Shown: positions 25,628-34,339 of the stretch, in pieces
Position numbering within the stretch: position 1 is the stretch's first letter
How the letters are laid out: every line of letters starts with the position of its first letter
From: Salinilacustrithrix flava
GTDB taxonomy: Bacteria > Actinomycetota > Acidimicrobiia > Acidimicrobiales > Salinilacustritrichaceae
Assembly: GCA_024128875.1 (NCBI GenBank)
Contig: JAMYFF010000003.1
Coordinates: forward strand, 124,001-188,000
DNA length: 64,000 nucleotides
Reading direction: 5' to 3'
The notes under the pieces: generated by a model
Seen by the model: the letters and a program-made list of their open reading frames with translations, nothing else
Database searches by the model: none
Told to the model about the DNA's origin: nothing
Position numbers and translations under genes: made by a program

Positions 25628-27226
25628 ATGGGGACGGCTCGAGAGATCCGTCCCCTGGGGGGTGCGGTGGCCACGACGGAGCACAGCGTTCGACTGCGGT
25701 ACGGCGGACCCCCGCGCCAGGCCCACGACGTCGTCCTCGTCGTCGACGACGAGGACGCGATGCGCTCGGCCTTCGAGGCCGCGCTGCGCGCGGACGGGTT
25801 CACCGTGTTCACCGCGTCCAGCGGGTCGGAGGCGCTCGGGCTGCTCGCCGAGATCCACCCGACGGTCGTCCTCCTCGACGCGAACCTGCCGGACATGCGC
25901 GGCGAGGACGTGCTGATCGAGCTCCGCGGCAGCAACGGGTCCGAGCAGCCGGCGGTGCTCATCGTCAGCGGGGATCGCCAGCTCGACCGCAAGGTCGCCG
26001 GGCTGCGCCTGGGCGCCGACGACTACATCACCAAGCCGGTCGCGCTGGCCGAGCTCGTCGCTCGCGTCCGCCGCCACGCCGGGTCGCGCCACCGCTGGCT
26101 CGCGCAGCTCGACGACGTCCTGGACGACCGCCGGCGGCTCGCGCAGCGCATCGCCGGCCTCGACGGCAGCGAGCCCCTCCACCTCCTGGCCACCAACCTC
26201 CTCGGCATCTTCGCCGAGCAGCTGGACTGCGAAGCGCTCAGCCTCACCAGCGCCCTCGACGGCTCGGTGGAGCACACGGTCCTGGCGCCGTCCGCAACCC
26301 CCTTCCGCGGCGCGCTGGAGCAGGGCGCGAGCCACGGGACCCGGCGCCCGGTGATCGACCGGGGCGAGCACGGTTGGACGTGCCACGCACCGCTCGAGAT
26401 CGCCGGGAGCTGCTTCGGGGTGCTCGGCGTGGCCGGCACCAGCGACGAGCAGTCCGCGCTGTCGGCGGTGGTCGACCTGGCCCCGCAGATCGCCGGCCTC
26501 GTCCACCGCTCCCTCACCTCCGACGGCGCTGTCGCGGGGAACCGGCGACAGGTCGAGGCGCTCCTCAGCGACGGCGGCTTCTGGGCCGAGTTCCAGCCCA
26601 TCGTCGACCTCCGGGCCGACGCCACCGTGGGCTTCGAGGCCCTCTCCCGGTTCCCGGACGGCCGCCGGCCCGACCTGTGGTTCCGCCAAGCCACCAGCAT
26701 CGGCCTCGGCGCCGAGCTCGAGCTGGCCGCCATGCGCCGCATCCTGGACACGGCGCGGACCCTCCCCCAGGGCACGTGGCTGTCCGTGAACGTGTCGGCC
26801 CGCACGCTCATCGACCACGACCTCCGGCCGCTGCTGGCCCAGGCCGACCGCCGCGTGATCCTCGAGATCACCGAGCACGAGCGGGTGCGCGACTACGGCG
26901 CCATCACCCGCAGCATGCAGGAGCTCGGCGACACCGGCCTCGGCGTCGACGATGCCGGCTCCGGCTACGCCAGCCTGCGCCACATCTTCGAGCTGCAGCC
27001 CGAGCTGGTGAAGCTGGACCGCATCTGGGTCCACGGCGTGCACCAGGACCCGGTGCGCACCGCGCTCATCACCGGGCTGCTCCAGTTCGCCACCGAGCTC
27101 GACGCCGTGCTGCTCGGCGAGGGCGTGGAGCACTCCGAGGATCGCGCCGCCCTCGAGCGGATCGGGGTCACGCTCGGCCAGGGCTACCTGTTCGGCCGGC
27201 CCCAACGCGCGGAGACGTGGCGGTGA
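25628..27226 (+). CDS. Response regulator with GAF-like middle and EAL c-di-GMP phosphodiesterase output
   Basis: A 532-residue signalling protein. The receiver domain (residues 34-155) has phospho-acceptor Asp84 in VVLLDANLPD and Lys in DYITKPV. A GAF-like middle (about 170-300) leads to an EAL domain (about 315-530) with the residues expected for activity: EALSR, Asn in NVSART, EITEHE, the DDAGSGYASL loop, Lys in LVKLDR, EGVEH and GQGYLFGRP. It should hydrolyse c-di-GMP when phosphorylated. It is convergent with the hybrid kinase gene 18 bases away, a plausible phospho-donor, and follows the GAF protein gene. Confidence 0.9.
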   Translation: MGTAREIRPLGGAVATTEHSVRLRYGGPPRQAHDVVLVVDDEDAMRSAFEAALRADGFTVFTASSGSEALGLLAEIHPTVVLLDANLPDMRGEDVLIELRGSNGSEQPAVLIVSGDRQLDRKVAGLRLGADDYITKPVALAELVARVRRHAGSRHRWLAQLDDVLDDRRRLAQRIAGLDGSEPLHLLATNLLGIFAEQLDCEALSLTSALDGSVEHTVLAPSATPFRGALEQGASHGTRRPVIDRGEHGWTCHAPLEIAGSCFGVLGVAGTSDEQSALSAVVDLAPQIAGLVHRSLTSDGAVAGNRRQVEALLSDGGFWAEFQPIVDLRADATVGFEALSRFPDGRRPDLWFRQATSIGLGAELELAAMRRILDTARTLPQGTWLSVNVSARTLIDHDLRPLLAQADRRVILEITEHERVRDYGAITRSMQELGDTGLGVDDAGSGYASLRHIFELQPELVKLDRIWVHGVHQDPVRTALITGLLQFATELDAVLLGEGVEHSEDRAALERIGVTLGQGYLFGRPQRAETWR

Positions 27227-27244
27227 CCGCCTGACCGGCGGTGC

Positions 27245-29590
27245 TCAGCCCTCCGACGGATCCCCGCCCAGGACCGCGGCGAGCACCTCGAGCAGCCGTC
27301 GCGTCTCGTAGGGCTTGGGCAGGAAGTGCTCGACCCCAGCCGCTGCCGCCTGCGCAACCTTGCCGTTGCCGTGCAGCCCGCTGGCCCCGATGAACCGGAC
27401 CTCCGGGTCCAGGGCCTGCAGGGCGAGGATGGTCGCCGGGCCGTCCATGACCGGCATCATCATGTCGGTGAGCACGGCGTGGACGCCATCGACTTCCCGG
27501 GCGAACACGGCGACGGCCTCGGCCCCGTTCGCGGCTTCGAGCACCCGGTAGCCGTAGGTCTCCAGCGTCTGGCGGGTCATGGCCCGGATGGCGGCCTCGT
27601 CCTCGACGACCAGCACGGTCTGCCCCGAGCCACGAGGCGGGTCCGCCGCGGTCGATGCGGGTGCTTGCGGTTCCTGCACGTCGAGGTCGCACGGCAGGTA
27701 CACGCGGAACCGGGTGCCCCGGTCGAGCTCGCTGTACACGTGGAGGAAGCCGCCGTGGCTCTCGATGATCGCCACCGCGGTGGACAGGCCCAGGCCGGTG
27801 CCGACGCCGTGGGCCTTCGTCGTGAAGAAGGGCTCGAAGGCGCGGTCGCGCACGTCGGGCGCCATCCCCTCGCCGTCGTCCTCGACCTCGACCAGGAGGT
27901 AGGTGCCCGGCTTCGACCCCGGGGTGGTCGCTGCGTACTGGTCGTCGATCAGCACCTGGGACGCCGCCAGCCGCAGGTGCCCACCGCTCGGCATGGCGTC
28001 CCTCGCGTTCACCACCAGGTTGAGCAGCACCTGCTGGATCTGGGTGCTGTCACCGACGATCGGCGTGAGCGTCGCGGGCACCTCGAGGGACAGGGCGATG
28101 TTCTTCGGGAAGGTGTCCCGCACGATGGCGCCGATGTCCGCGACCAGGGCGCCGACATCGACCGGACGGCGCTCACCCTCGACCCCGCGTGCGAAGGACA
28201 GCACCTGGGAGACGAGGTCGGCGCCCCGACGAGCGCTGGTCACGATGGTCTCGACCAGTGACGAGCGATCGATCGTGGCCGAGTCGGACTGGAGCAGCTC
28301 GCCGGCGAGCAGGATCGGCGCGAGCACGTTGTTCAGGTCGTGGGCCACGCCGCCGGCGAGGGTGCCGATGCTCTCCATCCGCTGCGCGCGCAGCAGCTGC
28401 TGCTCGACACGCTTGCGATCGGTGATGTCGGTGTTGATGGCCATGATCGCCTCGGGCGCGCCACCCTGGCCGCGGACGAGCGTCCAGCGCGCCGCCACCT
28501 CCACCACGTCCCCCCGCCGCGTCCGATGACGGAGCTCGCCGACCCAGCGGCCGGCGCGCAGCACAGTCTCGTGGGCGACGTCGAACGCCATGCGGTCCTC
28601 GTAGAGGAGCGACCGCACGTCGGCACCGATCGCCTCCTCGGCGAACCAGCCGTAGATCCGCTCGGCGCTGCGGTTCCAGTACGTGATCCGCCCCTCGGGA
28701 TCCCGGACGATGATGGCGTCCTGGGCCTGGTCGAGCAGGTCCGCCTGCCGCTGGAGCGCCGCCTCCCGCTCCTCGAGCTCCAGGCGGGCGGTGCGGGCAT
28801 CGGTGATGTCCCGGAAGTACACGGCCAGACCCTGGTCGGCCGGGTAGACGTCGACCTGGAACCACGCGCCGAGCGGCGCGAAGTAGAACTCGTCGAGGTG
28901 GCGGGTGTGGCGATCCGCCATCGAGGCGGCGTAGACGTCGTAGATGGCGGAGTCGACCGCCCCGGGGAACTCCTCCCAGATGCCACGCCCGATCAGCTCA
29001 CGTGCCTCGCGACGCAGCAGCTGTGCGGCGTTGGAGTTCACGTAGGTGAAGCGCCAGTCCCGATCCAGCATGTAGACGGCGTCGGTCATGCTCTCGAGCG
29101 TGGCCCCCAGTCGACGGGCCGCGTCCTGGGCCTCCTGGGTCGCCATGCGCAGGTCGGAGATGTCCTGGAACGCCCCGACCGCACCGCGCACCTCGCCGTT
29201 GCTGTCGCGGTCGGCTTCGCCCATGATCCGCGCCGGGATCCGACGACCGCCGTAGGTCTCGACCTCGAGCTCGAGGTCGAACGGGACGCCCTCGCTGAGG
29301 CAGCGGTCGAGCGCGGCGCTGATCTTCTCGCGATGGGCCCCGGGGTAGCGGGCGATCGTCGCCTCGATCGGTGGCACGCCCTGATCAATCGGGGACTCGA
29401 GCATCTCGTGGAGCTCGTCGGACCAGTAGACGCTGCCGTCGGATCCGTCGACGGCCCACCCACCGACCCGTGCCAGCCGGCCGGCGAGGCGGCGCAGCAC
29501 GTCGCCCCGCTCGATGCCGAGCCGCTCGGCGCTGCTGTCGGCGTGGTCGCCCGAAGCGCCGTCGTGGTCGCCTGCTCCGGCCTCCGTCAA
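27245..29590 (-). CDS. Multi-PAS hybrid sensor histidine kinase
   Basis: A 781-residue cytosolic hybrid kinase. Three PAS domains (about 40-140, 150-260, 280-390; SMTDAVYMLDRDWRFTYVN, AQDAIIVRDPEGRITYWN) precede the H-box GTLAGGVAHDLNNV (His417), a HATPase domain (NLVVNARDAM, EDDGEGM, GVGTGLGLST) and a C-terminal receiver (VLVVEDE; Asp709 in LTDMMMPVMDG; Lys759). It lacks membrane segments, so the signal is internal. The most upstream credible start is TTG 29590, preceded by GGGGA; no ATG or GTG exists between it and the previous gene. GTG 29497 is an alternative. Convergence with the REC-EAL gene suggests a two-component pair. Confidence 0.88.
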   Translation of the reverse strand: MTEAGAGDHDGASGDHADSSAERLGIERGDVLRRLAGRLARVGGWAVDGSDGSVYWSDELHEMLESPIDQGVPPIEATIARYPGAHREKISAALDRCLSEGVPFDLELEVETYGGRRIPARIMGEADRDSNGEVRGAVGAFQDISDLRMATQEAQDAARRLGATLESMTDAVYMLDRDWRFTYVNSNAAQLLRREARELIGRGIWEEFPGAVDSAIYDVYAASMADRHTRHLDEFYFAPLGAWFQVDVYPADQGLAVYFRDITDARTARLELEEREAALQRQADLLDQAQDAIIVRDPEGRITYWNRSAERIYGWFAEEAIGADVRSLLYEDRMAFDVAHETVLRAGRWVGELRHRTRRGDVVEVAARWTLVRGQGGAPEAIMAINTDITDRKRVEQQLLRAQRMESIGTLAGGVAHDLNNVLAPILLAGELLQSDSATIDRSSLVETIVTSARRGADLVSQVLSFARGVEGERRPVDVGALVADIGAIVRDTFPKNIALSLEVPATLTPIVGDSTQIQQVLLNLVVNARDAMPSGGHLRLAASQVLIDDQYAATTPGSKPGTYLLVEVEDDGEGMAPDVRDRAFEPFFTTKAHGVGTGLGLSTAVAIIESHGGFLHVYSELDRGTRFRVYLPCDLDVQEPQAPASTAADPPRGSGQTVLVVEDEAAIRAMTRQTLETYGYRVLEAANGAEAVAVFAREVDGVHAVLTDMMMPVMDGPATILALQALDPEVRFIGASGLHGNGKVAQAAAAGVEHFLPKPYETRRLLEVLAAVLGGDPSEG

Positions 29591-29654
29591 CGGTCGATCC
29601 CCAGCAGCACCACCGAGCCATCTTGCCGCACACCGCTCGGACGCTGTCGCCTCT

Positions 29655-30230
29655 CTACGCCACGACGAGCTCCGCGAACATGCCGTTGGCGATGTGGGGC
29701 GGGCCGCCGGGGACATCGGGCGGGCCATCATCGGACTCGGCGGCCGCATCGAGGTAGGCAGCCGGGTCGGCGCCGGTCGGGATCACGCAGACGATCGCGT
29801 AGCGGCCGGGCTCGGCCAGCGTGCCGTCGCCGACGGCCGGGATCTGCTCACCGCCCGGCGGGGCCAGGAGCACGGTGGCCGGTTCGCCGAGGGTGGGCAG
29901 CAGCTCGGCCTCCGGCAGGGTGACGAGCTCGCCGACGGCGCGGGTCTCATCGTCGGGGAGGCGGAAGGCGACCAGCTCGTGCAGCTCCACGGGGGACTCG
30001 TTGGCCAGGGACAGCCGGGTGCCGGCGGGCACCGTGGCCGGCAGGCCTTCGAAGCCGTAGTCGACGGCCGTGACCTCGATCACCTCGGTCTCGGTCGCCG
30101 CCGGTTCCACCTCCTCGAGGTCGGTGCTGGGCTCCACGGCTTCGCTGTCGTCGTCGTCACTGCAGCCGGCGAGCAGTAGCCCGAAGACCGCGGCCGCTGC
30201 GGCCGTGCGGGCGATGGCCAGCCGGGTCAT
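29655..30230 (-). CDS. Lipoprotein with cupredoxin-like domain
   Basis: A 191-residue lipoprotein: signal sequence with lipobox LLAGC (Cys about residue 23), an acidic linker (DDDDSEAVEPSTDLEEVEP), then a beta-sandwich (ITVTAVDYGFEGLP-like start, SLANESPVELHELVAFRLPD, PGRYAIVCVIPTGADPAAY) resembling small copper-binding or copper-like secreted domains. The HELVAF and IVCVIP positions fit two metal ligands, but I cannot confirm a complete site. ATG 30230 overlaps the stop of the cupin gene (ATGA), so they form one operon. Confidence 0.78.
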   Translation of the reverse strand: MTRLAIARTAAAAAVFGLLLAGCSDDDDSEAVEPSTDLEEVEPAATETEVIEVTAVDYGFEGLPATVPAGTRLSLANESPVELHELVAFRLPDDETRAVGELVTLPEAELLPTLGEPATVLLAPPGGEQIPAVGDGTLAEPGRYAIVCVIPTGADPAAYLDAAAESDDGPPDVPGGPPHIANGMFAELVVA

Positions 30231-30739
30231 CGTCCGACCTCCGCCCCGACGCCTGCGAGGGCAGGATCCGGCGGCGGTCCCAGCACCTCGATGGAGAACT
30301 GCGCGCACACCTCGGCGACGTGGGCGGGGTCGACCTCCTCGGGCTCCGGGAGGCCGGTGGCCTCCGTCGGGCGGCCGAGGGTGGCGACGAAGCGCTCGAA
30401 CTGGGCCGGCGTCGACACCTGCAGCACCCGCGCCGTCTCGGAGCGGACCTGGAAGGTGTGCGGTCGGCCCCGGGGCAGCCAGACGACCGCGCCGGCCGAG
30501 TGGACGGCCTCGACGTCGCCGCACGAGAACCACACGTCACCCTCGATCAGGTAGAAGACCTCGTCCTCCACGTCGTGGCGGTGCAGCGGTGGGCCGAACC
30601 CGCGAGGGGCCAGGAACTCCATGACGGTCATGGCCCCGTCCGTGTGCTCGGCGTCGAGCTTGGCGGTGTAGAGGTTGCCGAGGAAGTGGAACCGCTGTCC
30701 CTCGTCCCGGGCGATGATGGCTGGTGATTGCACGGTCAT
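30227..30739 (-). CDS. Cupin-domain protein
   Basis: A 170-residue single-domain cupin. Motif 1 is GPPLHRHDVEDEVFYLIEGDVWF and motif 2 is WLPRGRPHTFQV, together giving the usual His/Glu metal set; I read the His-x-His and Glu of motif 1 and the His of motif 2. It may be a quercetinase-like or isomerase-type enzyme or a binding protein. The start is ATG 30739, six bases after TACCTT. It overlaps the downstream lipoprotein gene by four bases. Confidence 0.82.
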   Translation of the reverse strand: MTVQSPAIIARDEGQRFHFLGNLYTAKLDAEHTDGAMTVMEFLAPRGFGPPLHRHDVEDEVFYLIEGDVWFSCGDVEAVHSAGAVVWLPRGRPHTFQVRSETARVLQVSTPAQFERFVATLGRPTEATGLPEPEEVDPAHVAEVCAQFSIEVLGPPPDPALAGVGAEVGR

Positions 30740-30745
30740 GGGCGG

Positions 30746-30751
30746 AAGGTA
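30746..30751 (-). promoter_or_regulatory. -10 box of leaderless cupin/lipoprotein operon
   Basis: TACCTT on the minus strand ends six bases before ATG 30739, the same spacing seen at the other leaderless genes here. Confidence 0.6.
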
Positions 30752-30859
30752 CGAAGCGCACCGGAGGGCGGGACATCCCGAGGGCGGGGGTTCTCGCATC
30801 GCAGGTGCGGGGGTCGACATCCCGCAGGTGAGGGGGTGGATCGGCATCCGGTGCAGGCG

Positions 30860-30865
30860 TACGGT
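30860..30865 (+). promoter_or_regulatory. -10 box of leaderless LuxR-type gene
   Basis: TACGGT ends six bases before ATG 30872 with no ribosome site between. Confidence 0.6.
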
Positions 30866-30871
30866 TCACGG

Positions 30872-31945
30872 ATGGGCAGGGCAGGGATCGAGTCCTTCAC
30901 GACCGCCCGGGATCTGCTCGTGCAGGCCAGCAGCCGGGTCACCACCGGCGAGGATGCGTGCACCGAGATCGCCCGGGCGTTCGCCGAGGTGGCCCGGTGC
31001 GATGCGGCGGCCGTCATGACGACCGACCCCGAGACGCACCTCCCGGCCGGCGGGATCGTGTCCGGCTTCGACAGCTCGGCGTGCGTGCCGTTCTGGGACA
31101 ACGAGCTGCTCGACCCGGACTTCAACAAGTTCAACGCCCTGGCTCGCAGCATCGACCCGGTCGCCACCCTGGCCGAGGCCACGGACGGAGACCTGGCGCG
31201 CAGCCCCCGCTACCAGAAGCTCTACGCCGCCGCGGGCGCCAGCGACGAGCTGCGGGTCGCGTTCCTCGCCGGGTCGTCCTGCCTCGCCATCGGCGCGTTC
31301 CTCCGTACCGACGGCGAGGTGTACTCCGCGACCGAGGTGCGCGACGTGCGGAACCTGCTCGTGCCGGCAGGCAACGTGCTCCGCCAGGCCCTCGGGTGCA
31401 CGTCGGAGCCGCTCACCGCCCACGGCCCGGTCGTGGTGCTGATCGATGCGGACGGACGGATCCGGAGCCGGTCCGAGGGCGCCGACGAGGTCCTCGACGA
31501 CCTGCGCATCCGCGTCGACGACGACCTCCCCGGCACGATCATGGTGGCGGCGGCGCGGGCCCGGTCGAACCGCTCCTCCACGCGGCTGACGACCCGGCTG
31601 CGTGGGCGGAGCGGTCGCTGGGCCCGCATCCACGTGGCCCCGATGGAGGGCGACGACGGCATCGTGTCGGTCACCGTCGACGCGGCGCGGCCCGGCGACC
31701 TCGTGCCGATCCTGCTCGACTCCTACGGCCTCACCGCGCGGGAAGCCGACATCTCGCTCCTGCTGTGCCAGGGCCTCGGCACCAAGGAGATGGCCGCCGA
31801 GCTGTCCATCTCGGTCCACACGGTGCGCGACCACCTGAAGGCCATCTTCGACAAGGCCGGCGTGAACAGCCGCGGCGAGCTCGTGGCCCAGCTGTTCTCG
31901 AACCACGTGCTGTCGCAGTTCCACCACGCCGTCGCCACCCTCTGA
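30872..31945 (+). CDS. LuxR-type (GerE) transcriptional regulator with GAF-like sensor
   Basis: A 357-residue regulator. The N-terminal 180 residues are GAF-like (ACTEIARAFAEVARCDAAAVM). The C-terminal 60 residues are a GerE-type helix-turn-helix (YGLTAREADISLLLCQGLGT, MAAELSISVHTVRDHLKAIF). It is leaderless from ATG 30872. It is divergent from the cupin/lipoprotein operon, with 132 bases between the start codons, and may control it. It is the last intact host gene before the interrupted hydantoinase gene. Confidence 0.88.
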   Translation: MGRAGIESFTTARDLLVQASSRVTTGEDACTEIARAFAEVARCDAAAVMTTDPETHLPAGGIVSGFDSSACVPFWDNELLDPDFNKFNALARSIDPVATLAEATDGDLARSPRYQKLYAAAGASDELRVAFLAGSSCLAIGAFLRTDGEVYSATEVRDVRNLLVPAGNVLRQALGCTSEPLTAHGPVVVLIDADGRIRSRSEGADEVLDDLRIRVDDDLPGTIMVAAARARSNRSSTRLTTRLRGRSGRWARIHVAPMEGDDGIVSVTVDAARPGDLVPILLDSYGLTAREADISLLLCQGLGTKEMAAELSISVHTVRDHLKAIFDKAGVNSRGELVAQLFSNHVLSQFHHAVATL

Positions 31946-31958
31946 GGGCCCCTTCGGT

Positions 31959-31994
31959 GGTCCGGATCTGACCGCATCCGGTCAGATCCGGACC
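31959..31994. terminator. Strong bidirectional hairpin between LuxR gene and hyuB remnant
   Basis: A perfect 16-bp stem, GGTCCGGATCTGACCG / CGGTCAGATCCGGACC, with a CATC loop lies between two convergent genes and overlaps the last codons of the hydantoinase fragment. No T run follows either side. It should end transcripts from both directions. Confidence 0.75.
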
Positions 31995-32362
31995 TGCGAA
32001 GCGTCCGGGGTCGGGCCCCAACCGCCGCCGCCGGGGGTCAGCATCCGCACGACGTCGCCGGCCTGCAACCGGAGCGTGCACTTGTCGGGCAACCGCTCGG
32101 AGCGAGCCTCGTCGCCCTGGGGCAGCAGCCAGTTCTCGCCGGTGGCACCCGGCTCCCCTCCGGCCAGACCGCGAGGCCGGCTCACCCGGCGCTCGGTGAT
32201 CAGCGACACGGTGACGTCCTCGAGCACCTGCAGGTCGCGCTCGATGCCCTCACCACCCGGGGCCAGGCCGGCGCCGCCGCTCCCCCGCCGGAGCCGGTAG
32301 CGCAGGACCCGGAGCGGGAAGTGGCGCTCCAGGGCCTCGATGGGCGTGTTCTTCGTGTTGGT
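31982..32362 (-). pseudogene. hyuB: C-terminal fragment of hydantoinase B / oxoprolinase subunit (5' part missing)
   Basis: The minus frame ends in a clear HyuB tail: TNTKNTPIEALERHFPLRV, RRGSGGAGLAPGGEG, RPRGLAGGEPGATGEN and the family's C-terminal GDVVRMLTPGGGGWG. HyuB subunits are about 500-600 residues, but here homology stops at TNT, 126 codons from the end. In the family this motif is normally preceded by His-Met, here by an unrelated Val-Leu, and upstream reads as non-HyuB sequence next to a serine recombinase. The gene has therefore been split by integration; the 5' part should lie on the far side of the element. hyuA is not in the window. Confidence 0.85.
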
Positions 32363-32369
32363 CAACACG
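32354..32369. other. Candidate att core at element left end
   Basis: CGTGTTG-GT-CAACACG, seven-base inverted arms around a GT dinucleotide, sits exactly where HyuB homology stops and 36 bases before the serine recombinase start. Large serine integrases recombine at imperfect inverted repeats around a central dinucleotide, so this is the likely hybrid attL/attR. The partner site is outside the window. Confidence 0.6.
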
Positions 32370-32404
32370 GTGAAACTCCACCGCCTATGGGCCGATCCAC
32401 AAAC

Positions 32405-33805
32405 ATGCCGACACGTGCAGCGATCTATGCCCGCCAATCCCGTACAGGCGAGGGCTCCGAGTCCCTGGAACTTCAGGTCGAGCGATGTCGCGAGTCCGCC
32501 GAACGACACGGTTTGGAGGTGGTGGTCGAGCTAGTCGAGCCACCTTCGACGAGCGGCTACAAGAACCGCGGTCGAGACCGCGCCCGGTTTAAACAACTCA
32601 TCGATCTCACTCGGGTAGGCGACGTCGACTGTGTCGTCGTGTACAAGACCGACCGGCTCTCTCGCGGCGGCGGCCCTGGCTATGCGCCGCTGGTCGATGC
32701 GATCGAAGCGGCGGGGGGTGACCCGAATCGGTTCATCTTGGCCGACAACTCCTGGGTCGCAGAGTTCGAGTTGTCGATCCGGGCGGCGATGGACCGTGAG
32801 GCCTCGGCCTTGACCGCTGCCCGCATGGCCGACGTTCGCGGCAGAGAAGCGGCCGCCGGCAAGCCTCGGCCTGGGATCGCTCGCGGCTACGGCTACGAGC
32901 GCGACTGCGTATCCCTCATCGACGACGAGGCGGCCCGGATCAAGGAAGCGGCGTCGCGGGTGCTGGACGGCGAGAGCGTCTACTCCGTGGCCCAGGACTG
33001 GAATCGGCAGGGCGTTCCGTCTACCGGTGGCGGGCAGTGGTCGACCCACGTTCTTCGCAAGCTCCTGCGACAGCCGAGAATCGCCGGTCTTCGAGAGCAC
33101 CACGGAGTCGTCGTTGCGGTGGGGCAGTGGCCAGCCATCATCAGCGTCGATGAGCACGAACGTCTCCTAGCCGTCACGGCTGCCCGGCGCCACGGACGAA
33201 AGAAGGCACCTCGTACCTACCCTCTCGTTGGCTTCCTCCGTTGCGGTCGCTGCGGCACAAACCTTCGGTCGCTCGGACGGGAGGGGGGCAAGAGGTCTTA
33301 CGCGTGCCGTTCGGGCGAGGAAGACGGGTGCGGCGGCCTCCGCATCAAGGCGGAGTGGGTCGAGGACGCAGTGCGTGACTACGTCGTAGGCGTTCTCACC
33401 GACCCGCTACTCGTCGACCGGTTAGTTGCCGCCCTCCCGCTACCCGACGACTCGACGCAACGTGATGCGCTCGAGCAACTCCGTCAGCTTGAGTTGAGGC
33501 GGGATCGCATCACCGATCTTCTTGTCGATGGCTCCATCAGCAAGGCGGACGCCAAGCGCAAACGGCTCGAGGTCGACGACGCCGAAGCCGTACTTCAACG
33601 AACGCTCGCCGACAAGCCGGCCTCCCGGACCCTCACGAACTTGCCTTCGACGGCCCACGGGATGCTCGCCGCTTGGAACGAACGCGGCATCGACTACCAG
33701 CGCAGTCTCATCAACTTGATGATCGACCAGATCACAATCCACCCGGCCGGCGCGGTACGGCGCAGCTTCGACCCGGACCGCCTCAGCTGGTCCCTGCGTG
33801 TCTGA
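32405..33805 (+). CDS. Large serine recombinase (site-specific integrase)
   Basis: A 466-residue recombinase. The resolvase domain (residues 1-150) has the nucleophile Ser in AIYARQS and the VVYKTDRLSRGG motif. A recombinase domain (about 170-280; GYGYERD, TGGGQWSTHVLRKLLRQPRIAG) and a zinc ribbon (CGRCGTN with later CGG) with coiled coil follow, ending in FDPDRL. ATG 32405 gives the usual N-terminus (MPTRAAIYARQS); ATG 32387 is an alternative. It lies next to the split hyuB and candidate att core, so it is the best candidate for the enzyme that inserted the element. No excisionase is adjacent. Confidence 0.9.
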   Translation: MPTRAAIYARQSRTGEGSESLELQVERCRESAERHGLEVVVELVEPPSTSGYKNRGRDRARFKQLIDLTRVGDVDCVVVYKTDRLSRGGGPGYAPLVDAIEAAGGDPNRFILADNSWVAEFELSIRAAMDREASALTAARMADVRGREAAAGKPRPGIARGYGYERDCVSLIDDEAARIKEAASRVLDGESVYSVAQDWNRQGVPSTGGGQWSTHVLRKLLRQPRIAGLREHHGVVVAVGQWPAIISVDEHERLLAVTAARRHGRKKAPRTYPLVGFLRCGRCGTNLRSLGREGGKRSYACRSGEEDGCGGLRIKAEWVEDAVRDYVVGVLTDPLLVDRLVAALPLPDDSTQRDALEQLRQLELRRDRITDLLVDGSISKADAKRKRLEVDDAEAVLQRTLADKPASRTLTNLPSTAHGMLAAWNERGIDYQRSLINLMIDQITIHPAGAVRRSFDPDRLSWSLRV

Positions 33806-34339
33806 CAAGCGCTCTCGCAAGGCGACCGATCGCATGTGCGTCGTCGACCGTTTCGGGCAGTCCACAGGCGAGCCGCAGAGCTCGTGCACGACCCTGACGG
33901 TCTGCCACCTCGCCGCATCCCGACTCAGGCTTGTTGTCCATGCTGGAGAGATCGGTGGACGTGCGGCGCAGTTCCATTGCCGGTCCGAGCCAAGGCCCGC
34001 TCCGAGCACGGCGACTGCACCGGTCCCTACTTCATGTCTCAAACCTTGAGACACCCGGCATTTTCCGTCGAGGCCCCCGTCTCGGGTTGCAGCGCTGCCT
34101 AACGCCGGTTCGGCGCGTCGGCGCGGTCGGAAGTCGACCTGCTCGAGTGCCGATAGGTGCGAAGCCATTACCTAGTGACAACCGTCGTCCGCTCGCCCCC
34201 GCTGACACTGGATCTCCTTCGAGCGTCCCGCGTGAGATCGACCAACTTCAGTGTCGATCGCGGTCGAAACTCGTCGGGCTCACGACGCAACTGGGTGGCG
34301 GTCGTCGGCGCCAAAGCCCGGAACGCTCGCTGGCCATCC
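33806..34339. other. Intergenic stretch without a convincing gene
   Basis: About 530 bases between the recombinase stop and the 3' end of the convergent OLD-family gene. No open frame shows protein-like character or a start signal. It holds the first 19-bp inverted repeat (34035-34053). Confidence 0.5.
34035..34053. repeat. 19-bp inverted repeat, copy A
   Basis: TGTCTCAAACCTTGAGACA: eight-base arms TGTCTCAA / TTGAGACA around three bases. First of four related sites on the element. Confidence 0.75.

Noticed and set aside
27168..27692. Minus-strand frame overlapping the kinase receiver domain
   Set aside because: Alternative frame of the hybrid kinase; Arg/Gly/Pro-rich with no receiver motifs in that frame.
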